This document shows positions 28,033-37,265 of a stretch of DNA of 64,000 nucleotides, piece after piece. Location: positions 1,488,001 to 1,552,000 of the forward strand of contig OZ241971.1 in NCBI GenBank assembly GCA_965204155.1. The letters run 5' to 3'. Origin of the DNA: UBA6522 sp965204155 (GTDB taxonomy: Bacteria; Pseudomonadota; Gammaproteobacteria; Steroidobacterales; Rariloculaceae). A program made the position numbers and the translations under genes. The notes under the pieces are model-generated. The model worked only from the letters and a program-made list of their open reading frames with translations. It did no database searches and was not told the DNA's origin. Position 1 is the stretch's first letter, and every line of letters starts with the position of its first letter.

Positions 28033-29118
28033 ATGCGAATGCAGGTTGAAGCAAGGGCGATTGGTGCGAGTCTGCTTTTGGCGACCCTCCTGTGCATGGT
28101 GGCGCCGAACGGTTTCGCCCATCACGCGATTGTGGGAAATTTTGACCTCCAACAGGACGTTTTCCTCGCCGACGCAGTGCTTACGGAGTTCAGGTTCGTC
28201 AATCCGCACGTCTATCTCTACCTGGAGGTAACCGATGAACAAGGCATCGTGGCCAGCTGGCGCTGCGAGATGGCGGCCGCCAGCCGGCTCAGGCGGCGCG
28301 GCTGGACGGCCGAGTCGCTGGTTCCGGGCCAGGTCATGTCCATCGACGGTTCCCCGGCCTGGCGTGAAGAGAATGTCTGTCATGTCGGGACGATCATCCT
28401 TGAAGACGGTACGACGTTGGCCGAATACGACGGGCGTCCTTCGGCGGAGGAGGTTTCGGGCGGCCTTGTTACCGAGGATGCCGCGCGGTCTCGGCCGGCC
28501 CGGCTCCCCAACGGCCAGCCCAATCTTCGCGGACCGTGGGTCTCGACCCAGGCCTCCCTGAACCCGCCCGAGGTCGAACCGACTCCGGAGGGAGCCCGCC
28601 TGGCCGAAGGCCGCGTCCGGCACTTCGACAGCCCGGCGCTGCGTTGCGAGACGGTCAACATCCTCTACGACTGGGCATACGAGCGGGAGTCGAACGACAT
28701 CTACCAGGACGAGGACCGGATCACCCTGCAGTATGGCTATGTGGATCTCGTCAGGACGATCCACCTGAACCGGTCTGAGCACCCCGGGGACATCGAACCG
28801 AGCGTGACCGGCCATTCCATCGGCTGGTGGGAAGACGATACGTTGGTGGTCGACACGATCGGATTCGAGCCTGGCGTGTTCGACCACCTGGATTGGCCGA
28901 GATTCCGCATGCACAGCGACCAGTGGCATGTCGTCGAACGCTTCCGGGTGAGCCCGGACGGGCGGACGCTGACCCGTACCTATACCTTCGAAGATCCCCT
29001 GTACATGCAGGGAACGTATTCCGGCGAGGATACGCACTCGTTGACCACCGAACCCTACGTGCCCTATGCCTGCGAGGACCTGGGCGGGCTGAACAACCTG
29101 CGACCCGAGGGAGAGTAA
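28033..29118 (+). CDS. exported DUF6152-type protein, paralogue A
   Basis: A 361-aa exported protein. The signal peptide ends around residue 30 (NGFAHH). Residues about 30-125 match the DUF6152 pattern: AHHAIVGNFD, FRFVNPHVYLYLEVTDEQG, CEMAAASRLRRRGW. The second half carries the block GHSIGWWEDDTLVVDTIGF...VVERFRVSPDGRTL that often accompanies this domain. The function is not established. It is followed after 4 bases by a sulfatase gene; a paralogue lies at 31874-32959 on the other strand. Confidence 0.75.
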   Translation: MRMQVEARAIGASLLLATLLCMVAPNGFAHHAIVGNFDLQQDVFLADAVLTEFRFVNPHVYLYLEVTDEQGIVASWRCEMAAASRLRRRGWTAESLVPGQVMSIDGSPAWREENVCHVGTIILEDGTTLAEYDGRPSAEEVSGGLVTEDAARSRPARLPNGQPNLRGPWVSTQASLNPPEVEPTPEGARLAEGRVRHFDSPALRCETVNILYDWAYERESNDIYQDEDRITLQYGYVDLVRTIHLNRSEHPGDIEPSVTGHSIGWWEDDTLVVDTIGFEPGVFDHLDWPRFRMHSDQWHVVERFRVSPDGRTLTRTYTFEDPLYMQGTYSGEDTHSLTTEPYVPYACEDLGGLNNLRPEGE

Positions 29119-29122
29119 GACG

Positions 29123-30826
29123 TTGACAGCCTTGATCCGCACAGAAAGTGCAACATTGACTGCCCTTGCCCCCACAGGCACCTTCGCGGCTCCCCTGATG
29201 TTGATCCTGGGACTGGTTTTCCTGGTTTCCGGTCCGGCCCGTGCTCAACAACCCAACATCCTGTTGATCGTTGCCGACGATGTCGGCTACTCGGATCTCG
29301 GCGCCTACGGCGGTGAGATGCGCACACCCAATCTCGATCAGCTCGCCCAAACCGGGCTTCAGTTCACCAACTTCCACGCCGCGGCGACCTGCGGCCCGAC
29401 GCGGGCGATGCTCATGGCAGGGCTGCACCCGCACGAGGTCGGCCTGGGAAGTTTCGGTACCCGCCTGGCGGGAGCCCCCGAGCTTCACGGCCTGCCGGGG
29501 TACCGCGGCAGCATGGACGAGGACGTGACCCTGGTGAGCGAACTGATCGATGCCGCCGGCTACGACACGTACATGGTCGGCAAGTGGCACATCGGGGACG
29601 GAGCCAGCAATCCCGCCACAAGGGGCTTCGACCGCAGTTTTTCCCTGATGGACGGCGGCGCCAGTCACTTCGCCGATGCCACGGGCGTCTACCTCGGAAC
29701 CGCCACCTACACGGAGAACGGCGAACGGGTGGCCGAACTGCCCCCGGATTTTTTCTCCACGGCCTTCTATACCGACACGCTCATCGAATACCTCGAAGCC
29801 GACCGCGACAGCGATCGTCCGTTCTTCGCCTATCTCGGCTACACCGCACCCCACTGGCCGCTGCACGCGCCTGACGAGTGGCTGGCGCAGACGCGCGGCC
29901 GTTACGACGCGGGTTGGGACGAAATTCGGGCCCAACGTATCGCGCGAATGCAGGAACTGGGCCTGCTCGCCGCCGAACACACCCGGTACGATTCGCCTTC
30001 GATACCGGCCTGGGACGAGTTGAGCGACCTGGGGAGGCGAGTCGAAGCGCGGCGCATGGAAGTCTACGCCGCCATGGTGGAGAACATGGACTACCACATC
30101 GGCCGGCTGCTGCAGACGCTGGACAACCTCGGCGAGCGCGACAACACCGTCATCTTGTTCCTGTCGGACAACGGGCCCGAGGGACTCGAACTGATCGAAG
30201 GGGATCGCATCTACTGGATACCCTCGACGTTCGACAACCGGTACGAGAACATGGGCCGCCCCGGATCTCACATCATGGCCGGGCGCGGATGGGCACAAGC
30301 GTCCGCCACTCCGCTGCGCCTGTACAAGCGCTTCCCGACCGAGGGCGGCCTGCGGGTACCGGCCTTTGTGCACCATGGCGCGTTCGCGCGGCAAGGCGAG
30401 CGCAACGGCGAACTCATTACGGCGATGGACCTGGCCGTGACCATGGTGGAACTGGCGGACCTGGACTCGGCAAGCGATGACACGGTCCGGAACATGCGAG
30501 GACAGTCGTTGCTGCCCTTTCTCGAGGGTGCGCAAGGCAACGCGGTTGACGGCGAACGGACCCACGGCTGGGAGATGTTCAGCCATCGCGCGCTCAACAG
30601 CGGCGACTGGAAGATCACCTGGATCTGGACGCCGGCCGGCGAGGGCGCCTGGCAGTTATACGACCTGAGTTCCGACCTGGCCGAAACCATCGACCTGGCG
30701 GAGCGCTATCCGGAGCGGCTGCAGACAATGATCGAGCTGTGGGAGCAGTATGCGGAAGAGACCGATGTCGTGGCGCTGGACCGCGACGTGAGCGGTTACT
30801 CCTCCTGGCAACTGGTTCACGAATAG
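29123..30826 (+). CDS. arylsulfatase (type I, formylglycine-dependent)
   Basis: A 567-aa exported sulfatase. The hydrophobic signal ends near residue 41 (GPARAQ). The N-terminal metal site is NILLIVADDVGYSD; the nucleophile is Cys90 in C-G-P-T-R, the CxPxR sequence that is converted to formylglycine; KWHIGD, TAPHWPLHAP and LFLSDNGPEG supply further active-site residues. It removes sulfate esters, possibly from marine polysaccharides or sterols. The sulfatase-maturing enzyme is not in this window. The start is TTG at 29123, 4 bases after the DUF6152 gene, suggesting one operon. Confidence 0.9.
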   Translation: MTALIRTESATLTALAPTGTFAAPLMLILGLVFLVSGPARAQQPNILLIVADDVGYSDLGAYGGEMRTPNLDQLAQTGLQFTNFHAAATCGPTRAMLMAGLHPHEVGLGSFGTRLAGAPELHGLPGYRGSMDEDVTLVSELIDAAGYDTYMVGKWHIGDGASNPATRGFDRSFSLMDGGASHFADATGVYLGTATYTENGERVAELPPDFFSTAFYTDTLIEYLEADRDSDRPFFAYLGYTAPHWPLHAPDEWLAQTRGRYDAGWDEIRAQRIARMQELGLLAAEHTRYDSPSIPAWDELSDLGRRVEARRMEVYAAMVENMDYHIGRLLQTLDNLGERDNTVILFLSDNGPEGLELIEGDRIYWIPSTFDNRYENMGRPGSHIMAGRGWAQASATPLRLYKRFPTEGGLRVPAFVHHGAFARQGERNGELITAMDLAVTMVELADLDSASDDTVRNMRGQSLLPFLEGAQGNAVDGERTHGWEMFSHRALNSGDWKITWIWTPAGEGAWQLYDLSSDLAETIDLAERYPERLQTMIELWEQYAEETDVVALDRDVSGYSSWQLVHE

Positions 30827-30857
30827 CCGGCGCGTCCGGAGACCCTCCCTGTAGCAG

Positions 30858-30920
30858 CGGGCATCTTCCCGGACGTTTCGGGTATCTTTCCGAACGTTCC
30901 GGGCATCTTTCCGGGCGCCC
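30858..30920. repeat. three tandem 21-bp repeats between convergent genes
   Basis: Units 30858-30878, 30879-30899 and 30900-30920 share the pattern CGGG(C/T)ATCTT(T/C)CCG(G/A)(A/G)CG. They sit in the gap between the sulfatase stop and the cupin stop. The 21-bp period is a multiple of 3, and both strands read through in at least one frame, but no gene here is convincing. Confidence 0.8.
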
Positions 30921-30932
30921 TGGGCAGGCCCC

Positions 30933-31769
30933 TCAGACGTCCTGGTGGTAGCTGCCGTCGCTCGTGTGGGTGGCGATCTGCCGGCTGGGCACACCGCCCA
31001 GGGCGTTCTTCCCTGTCGGCGACCAGGCGCAACTTCGCTCGGGATTGACCCAAACCGTCTCGTACTCGGCGGGAACGAAGAATTCCACGAAAACCAGCTC
31101 GCCGCTGCCGTCGTTCTCGCAGTAGTGCCGCTCCAGGTCGTACTTGTAAAGCAGGTCGCCGGCTCTGAGACGTCGCGGTGTCTCGTTGAGATACACGGTC
31201 GCCTCTCCACGGAGCACGTACTGGAAGTGCTCGGCGCCAACGTGGTGATGATTCTGGCTGACGGTTCCCGGCGGGAACGCCACCAGCTCGCCGATCAGCG
31301 CCCGCGTGCCGAAGAGTTTGGGCGTCGCGATGTAGAGGCGTGTGCGTTCGTCGTGCTCCGATTGCAGCATCGGCTCCAGTCCGAGGTCGACGCTCTGAAC
31401 TTCCGGGAGACCGGTTTCCGGCCCGGAATCGAACTGGCTGGCGTCAGGCACCTCAAGGAGGATCAATTCCGCGCCCTCGGCGGAAGCGAGGCGGCCGGCA
31501 AAGGCGTTGGCCAGAAACAGAAGCTGCGAGTCGCCGAGAACCCGATCCTCGCCGCCACGCTGCACGGTGAGGTTTCCGTTCAATACCTGTGCCCAGGCCA
31601 CTCCCCGGCGCGGCAACCGGAGCTCCAGCGAACCGCCCGCGTCGATCGTCAGCACATCGAAGCGGCACTGCGTTCCGGGGACGCTGTTTTCGTCGATGAG
31701 CCGACGACGGGCGGCGCCGTTCGGCAGAACCTCCGGGACCGCATCGTCCCGGTTCACGTGTACGCTCAT
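30933..31769 (-). CDS. two-domain cupin protein
   Basis: A 278-aa bicupin. The first cupin (about 40-110) is degenerate in its metal residues. The second (about 155-235) has GTVSQNHHHVGAEHFQYVLRGEATVYLNE, with three His and a Glu at metal-ligand positions. It may be a dioxygenase, an isomerase or a sensor; it cannot be told which. It is transcribed away from the sulfatase and lies just downstream of the second DUF6152 gene on the same strand. Confidence 0.7.
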   Translation of the reverse strand: MSVHVNRDDAVPEVLPNGAARRRLIDENSVPGTQCRFDVLTIDAGGSLELRLPRRGVAWAQVLNGNLTVQRGGEDRVLGDSQLLFLANAFAGRLASAEGAELILLEVPDASQFDSGPETGLPEVQSVDLGLEPMLQSEHDERTRLYIATPKLFGTRALIGELVAFPPGTVSQNHHHVGAEHFQYVLRGEATVYLNETPRRLRAGDLLYKYDLERHYCENDGSGELVFVEFFVPAEYETVWVNPERSCAWSPTGKNALGGVPSRQIATHTSDGSYHQDV

Positions 31770-31873
31770 CGCCGCCTGGCGCTCATCGTGCCGATTACGT
31801 GCATGCTCATCGCCCCTTGTTCCCGGCCGTCGAACTGCCTTGCATTGAATCCGAGTCGGTCAGGATTTGCCCG

Positions 31874-32959
31874 CTACGGGCTCGAAAGAAACTCGGTCTG
31901 GTCCGCCATTGTCCACGAGCCCGGCGTCTCGATGCAATTGTACGGCTTGACGGTCTCGCCGGGCCGCCAAATCCAGTGGGACGTCAAGGTCACGGGCTCG
32001 GTGAAGGTGGCGGCATCGGCGATCGTCATCTCGTAATCCAACCGCCGCTGGTCCCGGCTCAGGCTGAAGCGCTCCAGGATTTCCACGTCCCCGCTGAGCG
32101 GGACCCCATCCCTGCCCAATTGGCCCGTATTGACATGCGTCGTGACGACCACGAGATCGCCGCCCTCCCAGCGGCCAACCGAGTATCCCATCGGCGACGG
32201 GGAAACTTCCCCGGCCATCCCCTCCGCGACCGGCCCGTTCAGGTGGATGATCCGCTCCCGATCGAACTCCTCGGCCAGCAGCCGAATGGTGTCGCCCTCG
32301 TCGATGAATTCGAACGGCCAGTTGCTGGCCATGATCCACGGCATGTCCTTGCCCCTGCAGCCCACATCCGTCCCGACCGCCCGATCCCACGCTGCGGACA
32401 CGGCCCGGGCCGACTCCGTGAGCGGATAGCTGCCGGGCCAGAACTGCGGGCGGTCATCGGCGGCGATCCCCATCCGGCTCCACACCCTGAAAATGCCGCG
32501 GGCCGCCGCTTCTGCCGCTCGCACCGTTTCGGGATCGAAGCCCAGAGTCTGCCGGTGCACGGCGTTTTGCGTCCACCTGGGGTCAAGACCCGTATGCAGC
32601 AGGACCTCGCGTCCATCCGGCAGGAGCACGTGGCTGACTTCCATGGTATTGGCCGCAAACCGTGACGGCGGTCCCGCCACGCGTACGCGCGTTCCCGCTG
32701 TGACAACGTCCGGACTGATGCCCTGTCGTTCCAGCAGGCTGGGCGGGGTGGTCTCCATTTCCCATTCGGCGCCGCCATAGGCGGGATCCGCCTGGATCCA
32801 GTAACGCACGTGCGGATGACGCCACTGTACGCGGGTGATCACCCCCTCCAGTTCGACAATTTGGTCCATGTCGAAAAAGGTCGCCCTGGAGTGATGGGCT
32901 ACGGCGCCGACGGGCGCGAGCAGCAGCAGAATAAGGCTGATGGCGGCTGGTTCTCTCAT
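31874..32959 (-). CDS. exported DUF6152-type protein, paralogue B
   Basis: A 361-aa exported protein, the same length as the paralogue at 28033. A signal peptide (MREPAAISLILLLLAPVGAVAHH) is followed by DUF6152-like sequence (HHSRATFFDMDQIVELEGVITRVQWRHPHVRYW) and a second half with the GYSVGRWEGGDLVVVTTH...LERFSLSRDQRRL block. The start at 32959 has AAGGGGGG 6 bases upstream. The function is unknown. It is divergent from the Bug-type binding protein gene. Confidence 0.75.
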   Translation of the reverse strand: MREPAAISLILLLLAPVGAVAHHSRATFFDMDQIVELEGVITRVQWRHPHVRYWIQADPAYGGAEWEMETTPPSLLERQGISPDVVTAGTRVRVAGPPSRFAANTMEVSHVLLPDGREVLLHTGLDPRWTQNAVHRQTLGFDPETVRAAEAAARGIFRVWSRMGIAADDRPQFWPGSYPLTESARAVSAAWDRAVGTDVGCRGKDMPWIMASNWPFEFIDEGDTIRLLAEEFDRERIIHLNGPVAEGMAGEVSPSPMGYSVGRWEGGDLVVVTTHVNTGQLGRDGVPLSGDVEILERFSLSRDQRRLDYEMTIADAATFTEPVTLTSHWIWRPGETVKPYNCIETPGSWTMADQTEFLSSP

Positions 32960-33002
32960 TGCGTCCCCCCTTTGTCCGTCTCGATGATAAAGTCGCTTGG
33001 TG

Positions 33003-34079
33003 ATGAAGGGCAATCACGATCATGTCGGACGGGCATCGATGCTCGTCCTTTGTGCAGCCGGCTTACTGGCAGGCTCGAACGCGATTCCGGCGGAAGGGGA
33101 CTTCTACGACGGCAAGACGATCACCGTCTATATCGGCCGCGGGCCGGGTTCGGGCACCGACCTGGCGCTGCGCACCTTCATCCAGCACTGGCGCGAACAC
33201 ATTCCCGGCCGACCTACCATGGTTGTTCGCAACATTCCCGGCGGCGGCGGCACGAGAGTCTGGAATTTCGGATATGAGATTGCCGACGGCGACGGCTATT
33301 CGCTGCTTTTCTCGCCATTCTCCGGAACGGCGGAGATTCTCGGCCTGCCGGGATTGCGGGCCGACTTTTCGGAGATGCCGCTGATCGGCGGTCTCAAGAG
33401 TCCGAACATGGTGTATGTCCGCAGCGAGGCCGTGTCGACACCGGAAGACCTGCTCACCGTTCAGGGCCTGAAGTACGGCGGCCAGAGTCCAGCTCACCAC
33501 TACGACATTCTCGGCCGGATGGCACTGGACATGCTGGGCGTGGACTACGCCTACATCACGGGCTTTCCCGGCGCCAACGACGTATTCAATGCCGTGCGCC
33601 GGGGCGAGGTCGACATGCAGACCGCCGGGCTCACCCTGTACCGGTTCTCCATTGAAGAACCGCTGGTATCCACCGGACAGGCGCTCGCGCTGTGGCACAA
33701 CCCCCAGGTGAACCGTAACGGAAGCGTGTTGCCGGAACCGGCCGCCGCCGGCATACCCACATTCGTTGAGGTCTATGAGCAGCTGAAGGGCGAATATCCT
33801 TCAGGCGAAATGTTCGAAATCTACAAGTGGCTGCAGCCCACCATCAACACCTTTGGCCACGCGGCATTCCTGCCGCCAGACTCTCCCGAAGATGCTGTGC
33901 GCATACTGCGCGAGAGTTTCGTCGCCACCACCGGCGATCAGGCATTCCGTGCAACCGAGCAGCAGATGTTCGGCGTAAGGATGCCGCTGATCGAGCACAC
34001 CGAAGGCACCCGGGTCATTCGCGAAATGACCAACCCGCCCGAGAACGTGCGCGAATTGCTGGAGCGTTACGCGAGATAG
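33003..34079 (+). CDS. Bug/TctC-family periplasmic substrate-binding protein
   Basis: A 358-aa solute-binding protein. The signal peptide ends at about residue 30 (SNAIPAEG). The Bug-fold begins DFYDGKTITVYIGRGPGSGTDLALR, with PGRPTMVVRNIPGGGG as the conserved binding loop. Such proteins bind carboxylates for TTT (tripartite tricarboxylate) transporters; the TctAB membrane partners are not in this window, so it may be an orphan, as often seen. The start is ATG at 33003, with TTG and GTG in-frame just upstream. Confidence 0.8.
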   Translation: MKGNHDHVGRASMLVLCAAGLLAGSNAIPAEGDFYDGKTITVYIGRGPGSGTDLALRTFIQHWREHIPGRPTMVVRNIPGGGGTRVWNFGYEIADGDGYSLLFSPFSGTAEILGLPGLRADFSEMPLIGGLKSPNMVYVRSEAVSTPEDLLTVQGLKYGGQSPAHHYDILGRMALDMLGVDYAYITGFPGANDVFNAVRRGEVDMQTAGLTLYRFSIEEPLVSTGQALALWHNPQVNRNGSVLPEPAAAGIPTFVEVYEQLKGEYPSGEMFEIYKWLQPTINTFGHAAFLPPDSPEDAVRILRESFVATTGDQAFRATEQQMFGVRMPLIEHTEGTRVIREMTNPPENVRELLERYAR

Positions 34080-34230
34080 GCCGTTTCCGGCAGCCGTCCC
34101 CGGGCTGCCGCGGGTTCGTATGAGGGCACTTGGGTTGGCGACGCGGCTCGGGCCTTACCACTGCCCGGCCGATCGTTTAGTATCCGCTCGTTCGGCAGGC
34201 TCAACGCTTGCAGTATTCCCGAAAATCACC

Positions 34231-35424
34231 GTGTTCGAAAATCTGGAATTCCAACCCCCCGACGCCATTCTCGGCATCATGGCGATGTTTCGCGCCGACC
34301 CGGCCCCAAACAAGGTGGACCTGAGCGTGGGAGTGTTCCAGGACGAGGCCGGGCGCACCCCCGTACTGCGGTGCGTCAAGCGCGCGGAACGGCGCATCAT
34401 CGAAGCCCAGGACAGCAAGAGCTACGTCGCCATCGCAGGAAACCCCGGATTCAACGAGGCCATGGAGAAGATGCTCTTCGGCGCCGGCCACCCGGCGCTG
34501 GACGCGGGACGCGTTTCGTCTGTCCAGACCCCGGGCGGCAGCGGCGCCCTGAGCGTGGCGGGCCATGTCATCGCCCGGGCCAGGCCAGCGGCCACCGTAT
34601 GGTTGAGTCAACCGTCATGGCCCAACCACCTGCCGCTGCTTCGGCTTGCCGGGCTCGAGCTTGCGCACTACCCCTACTATGACTTCGATCGCCACCGGGT
34701 CGACTTCGACGCCATGGTCGAAACGTTCTCGTCGCTGGGACCCGACGACGTGGTCCTGCTGCACGGCTGCTGCCACAACCCGTGCGGCGCGGATCTTTCC
34801 CCGGAACAGTGGGATGCCCTTGCCGACCTCTTTGCCGACCGCGGCATCGTGCCGTTCGTGGACCTGGCCTACCAGGGTCTTGCGGAGAACCTGGAAGCGG
34901 ACGCCTATGGCGTGCGCGTCATGGCCGAGCGAGTCGACGAAATCCTGCTTGCCGCCTCCTGCTCGAAAAATCTCGGCCTGTACCGGGAGCGAGTGGGCCT
35001 CGCCAGCATCGTGTCACGAAACGCGGACGAGGCCGCAATCACCCGGACCAACCTGGCGCAGATGGGCCGGGGAATCTATTCGATGCCTCCCGATCACGGC
35101 GCCGCCATCGTCAGTTGCATCCTGCACGACGAGGAACTGACCGCGAAGTGGCTGGAGGAACTGGGTGAAATGCGCGATCGGCTCAACAGCCTGCGGCGCA
35201 CCTTCGCAGACCAACTCGCGCAGCGTGGCGCCCCGGCGGACTTCTCCTTCATCGCCCGGGAACGCGGCATGTTCTCCTTCCTGGGGCTGCCCCGCGAGCA
35301 GGTCATTCGCCTGCGGGAAGAGTTCCACGTCTACATGGTGGAATCGAGCCGGATCAATTTCGCCGGGCTTAATCGGTCCAACATGGACTATGTCGCCGAC
35401 TCCATCATCGCGGTGCTCCAATAG
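34231..35424 (+). CDS. aspartate/aromatic amino acid aminotransferase (fold type I, PLP)
   Basis: A 397-aa aminotransferase of the AspC/TyrB kind: the N-terminal PPDAILGIMAMFRADP, VDLSVGVFQDEAG, the GGSGAL loop, HGCCHNPCGADLS for the PLP contacts, DLAYQG, and the PLP-binding Lys in SCSKNLGLYRERVG. It moves amino groups between aspartate or aromatic amino acids and 2-oxo acids. The start is taken as GTG at 34231 (FENLEFQPP); the frame is open to 34120 but upstream is not conserved. Confidence 0.9.
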   Translation: MFENLEFQPPDAILGIMAMFRADPAPNKVDLSVGVFQDEAGRTPVLRCVKRAERRIIEAQDSKSYVAIAGNPGFNEAMEKMLFGAGHPALDAGRVSSVQTPGGSGALSVAGHVIARARPAATVWLSQPSWPNHLPLLRLAGLELAHYPYYDFDRHRVDFDAMVETFSSLGPDDVVLLHGCCHNPCGADLSPEQWDALADLFADRGIVPFVDLAYQGLAENLEADAYGVRVMAERVDEILLAASCSKNLGLYRERVGLASIVSRNADEAAITRTNLAQMGRGIYSMPPDHGAAIVSCILHDEELTAKWLEELGEMRDRLNSLRRTFADQLAQRGAPADFSFIARERGMFSFLGLPREQVIRLREEFHVYMVESSRINFAGLNRSNMDYVADSIIAVLQ

Positions 35425-35545
35425 GACGTGACGCCGTGCGGCGAACGGTCCTGCATGGAACGGCAACGCATCCCATTTGTTCGCGGTTGGTCCTGTACGT
35501 CAGCGCATCGGGACCAATGTGAAACCTGCTGACTGAACACCCGCC

Positions 35546-36748
35546 TTGGGTTTGCCCGCTCCACATGACCGGCTGCTGATCCCGGTCTATCTTCCGTCGG
35601 CGTTCACGGCGGTGGCCAGCCAGGCGATGCTCCTGCTGCTTCCGCTGTACGCGCTCGAGATCGGCGGCAGCGCCGCCTTCGCCGCCCTGGTGATGGCGCT
35701 CAGGGGAGTCGGGGTGCTCATCTTCGACGTGCCGGCCGGACTGCTGGTGGGGCGCTTCGGCGACAAGTCGGTATTGCTGGGCGGATTCGTGCTGCTGGCT
35801 GCATCCATGTTGGGCATGGCGGCCGCCACCGAGCCATGGCAAATCGCCCTGTTCGCGATTCCCCTGGGGGCGGGCCACGCGGCCTGGTTCCTGGGCTGGC
35901 TGACCTACATCACCCATAGCTGCCCACCGGAATTGCGTGGGCAGGCCACCGCCGTGAATGCCGGCATCCAGCGCATGGGCGCGCTGGTGGGACCCCTGGC
36001 GGGCGGCATTGTCGCCGAATCCCTTGGTTATGCACCCGCCTACCTGGGCGCTGCCGCCTTCTGCATCGTCGCCTTTCTGATCTCCTTCGTCTATACGGCC
36101 GACGTCCGGCCCGACTCGCCGGCAAGATCCGGGCACCTGCGGACCATCGGTCGAATTCTTGCGGATAACCGCAGCATGTTCGCCACCGCGGGAACTGTCG
36201 CGATCATTTTCCAGATCATGCGCGCCACCCGACAACTTCTGGTCCCGTTGTTCGGCGTGCTTGTGGGCCTCGATCCCGCCACCATCGGGTTGATCTACTC
36301 GCTGGCCGCGGCGGTGGATGTATCGCTTTCCTACCCGGTGGGCATCGCCATGGACCGCTGGGGCCGCAAGTGGACGGGCGTTCCGAGCATCGTCGGGTTC
36401 GTCATCGGCCTGGCCATGCTGCCGTTCGCACAGGGTTTCTGGACGCTGCTGGCGGCCGCGCTGATGCTGGGAGTCGGCAACGGCCTGAGCACCGGCCTGG
36501 TGATGATCATCGGCATGGACCTCTCGCCCCCCGGCCAGCGGGGCCAGTTCCTGGGGGTATGGAGACTGATCGGCGACGTCGGCTGGGTCGGCGGCCCACT
36601 ACTGGCAGGCGTGCTGGTGGAGATATCAAGCACAGCCGCAGCCAGCCTGTTCGCCGGCGGCCTGGGTATCCTCGGTGGCCTGGTCCTGCTGTTCCTCGTA
36701 CCCGAAACCTCGCGAATACCCCGCGAACGCGAAAAAAACCTGAATTGA
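35546..36748 (+). CDS. MFS transporter
   Basis: A 400-aa protein with 12 predicted helices. The loop 2-3 motif is present as GLLVGRFGDKSV, and AMDRWGRKWTG repeats it between helices 8 and 9. It is an efflux-type major facilitator with unknown substrate. The start is TTG at 35546. The last ordinary chromosomal-looking gene before the integrase region. Confidence 0.85.
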   Translation: MGLPAPHDRLLIPVYLPSAFTAVASQAMLLLLPLYALEIGGSAAFAALVMALRGVGVLIFDVPAGLLVGRFGDKSVLLGGFVLLAASMLGMAAATEPWQIALFAIPLGAGHAAWFLGWLTYITHSCPPELRGQATAVNAGIQRMGALVGPLAGGIVAESLGYAPAYLGAAAFCIVAFLISFVYTADVRPDSPARSGHLRTIGRILADNRSMFATAGTVAIIFQIMRATRQLLVPLFGVLVGLDPATIGLIYSLAAAVDVSLSYPVGIAMDRWGRKWTGVPSIVGFVIGLAMLPFAQGFWTLLAAALMLGVGNGLSTGLVMIIGMDLSPPGQRGQFLGVWRLIGDVGWVGGPLLAGVLVEISSTAAASLFAGGLGILGGLVLLFLVPETSRIPREREKNLN

Positions 36749-37265
36749 CGACGCATGACCCGCTGACTCCCGCCACAAGGGCTTGGGTGGACAGCGCTTG
36801 CCCGCGTCGTGTGCGCGGCGCGGGGCCATGGATGGCCAGGAGCGCCGCGCGCCGATCTGAGCCCCCTAGAAATGGCGGTCGGAGTTTAATGAATAAGAAC
36901 TTGAGGCGCGTCTACTCGAAGCCTCAGTCTAGCCCAGTCTGACACGTTGTACTACTGTAACTATTTGTTTATTATAACAATAATTCAAACTTATGAACTG
37001 CTCCTCCCCTTGCATTCCACGGGTTTCTACGCTCTAATACGCTGGAGATCGGATGCAGTCGCTTGCGGTATGCTTACTTTTCGGAGCTTTCGAAACAGGG
37101 CGAATCCGGTTGTTGTGTTGGTTCGGTCACGTGGTGATGGGCGCATGAAAAAACTGTTCGGTCGTGGGAGCGCGGCAGTCGAGAGCGGAACTTGAATGGA
37201 TCGGCTCATCATCGTCGCGCTTTGAACCGATAGTTGCCAAGACTCTCAACCAGACAGGTAATACG
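36749..37265. other. intergenic stretch with an AT-rich patch before the integrases
   Basis: 517 bases without a convincing gene. About 36945-37010 is strikingly AT-rich (ATTTGTTTATTATAACAATA) in an otherwise GC-rich sequence. CAGTCT occurs twice 10 bp apart at 36925-36940. No tRNA is seen. This is a reasonable place for the island's left attachment site and the integrase promoter. Confidence 0.5.

Noticed and set aside
30858..30920. CRISPR array
   Set aside because: The 21-bp units are directly adjacent with no spacers, and no cas gene is in the window.
36749..37265. tRNA gene as integrase target
   Set aside because: I looked for a T-loop and acceptor stem pairing beside the integrases and saw none.
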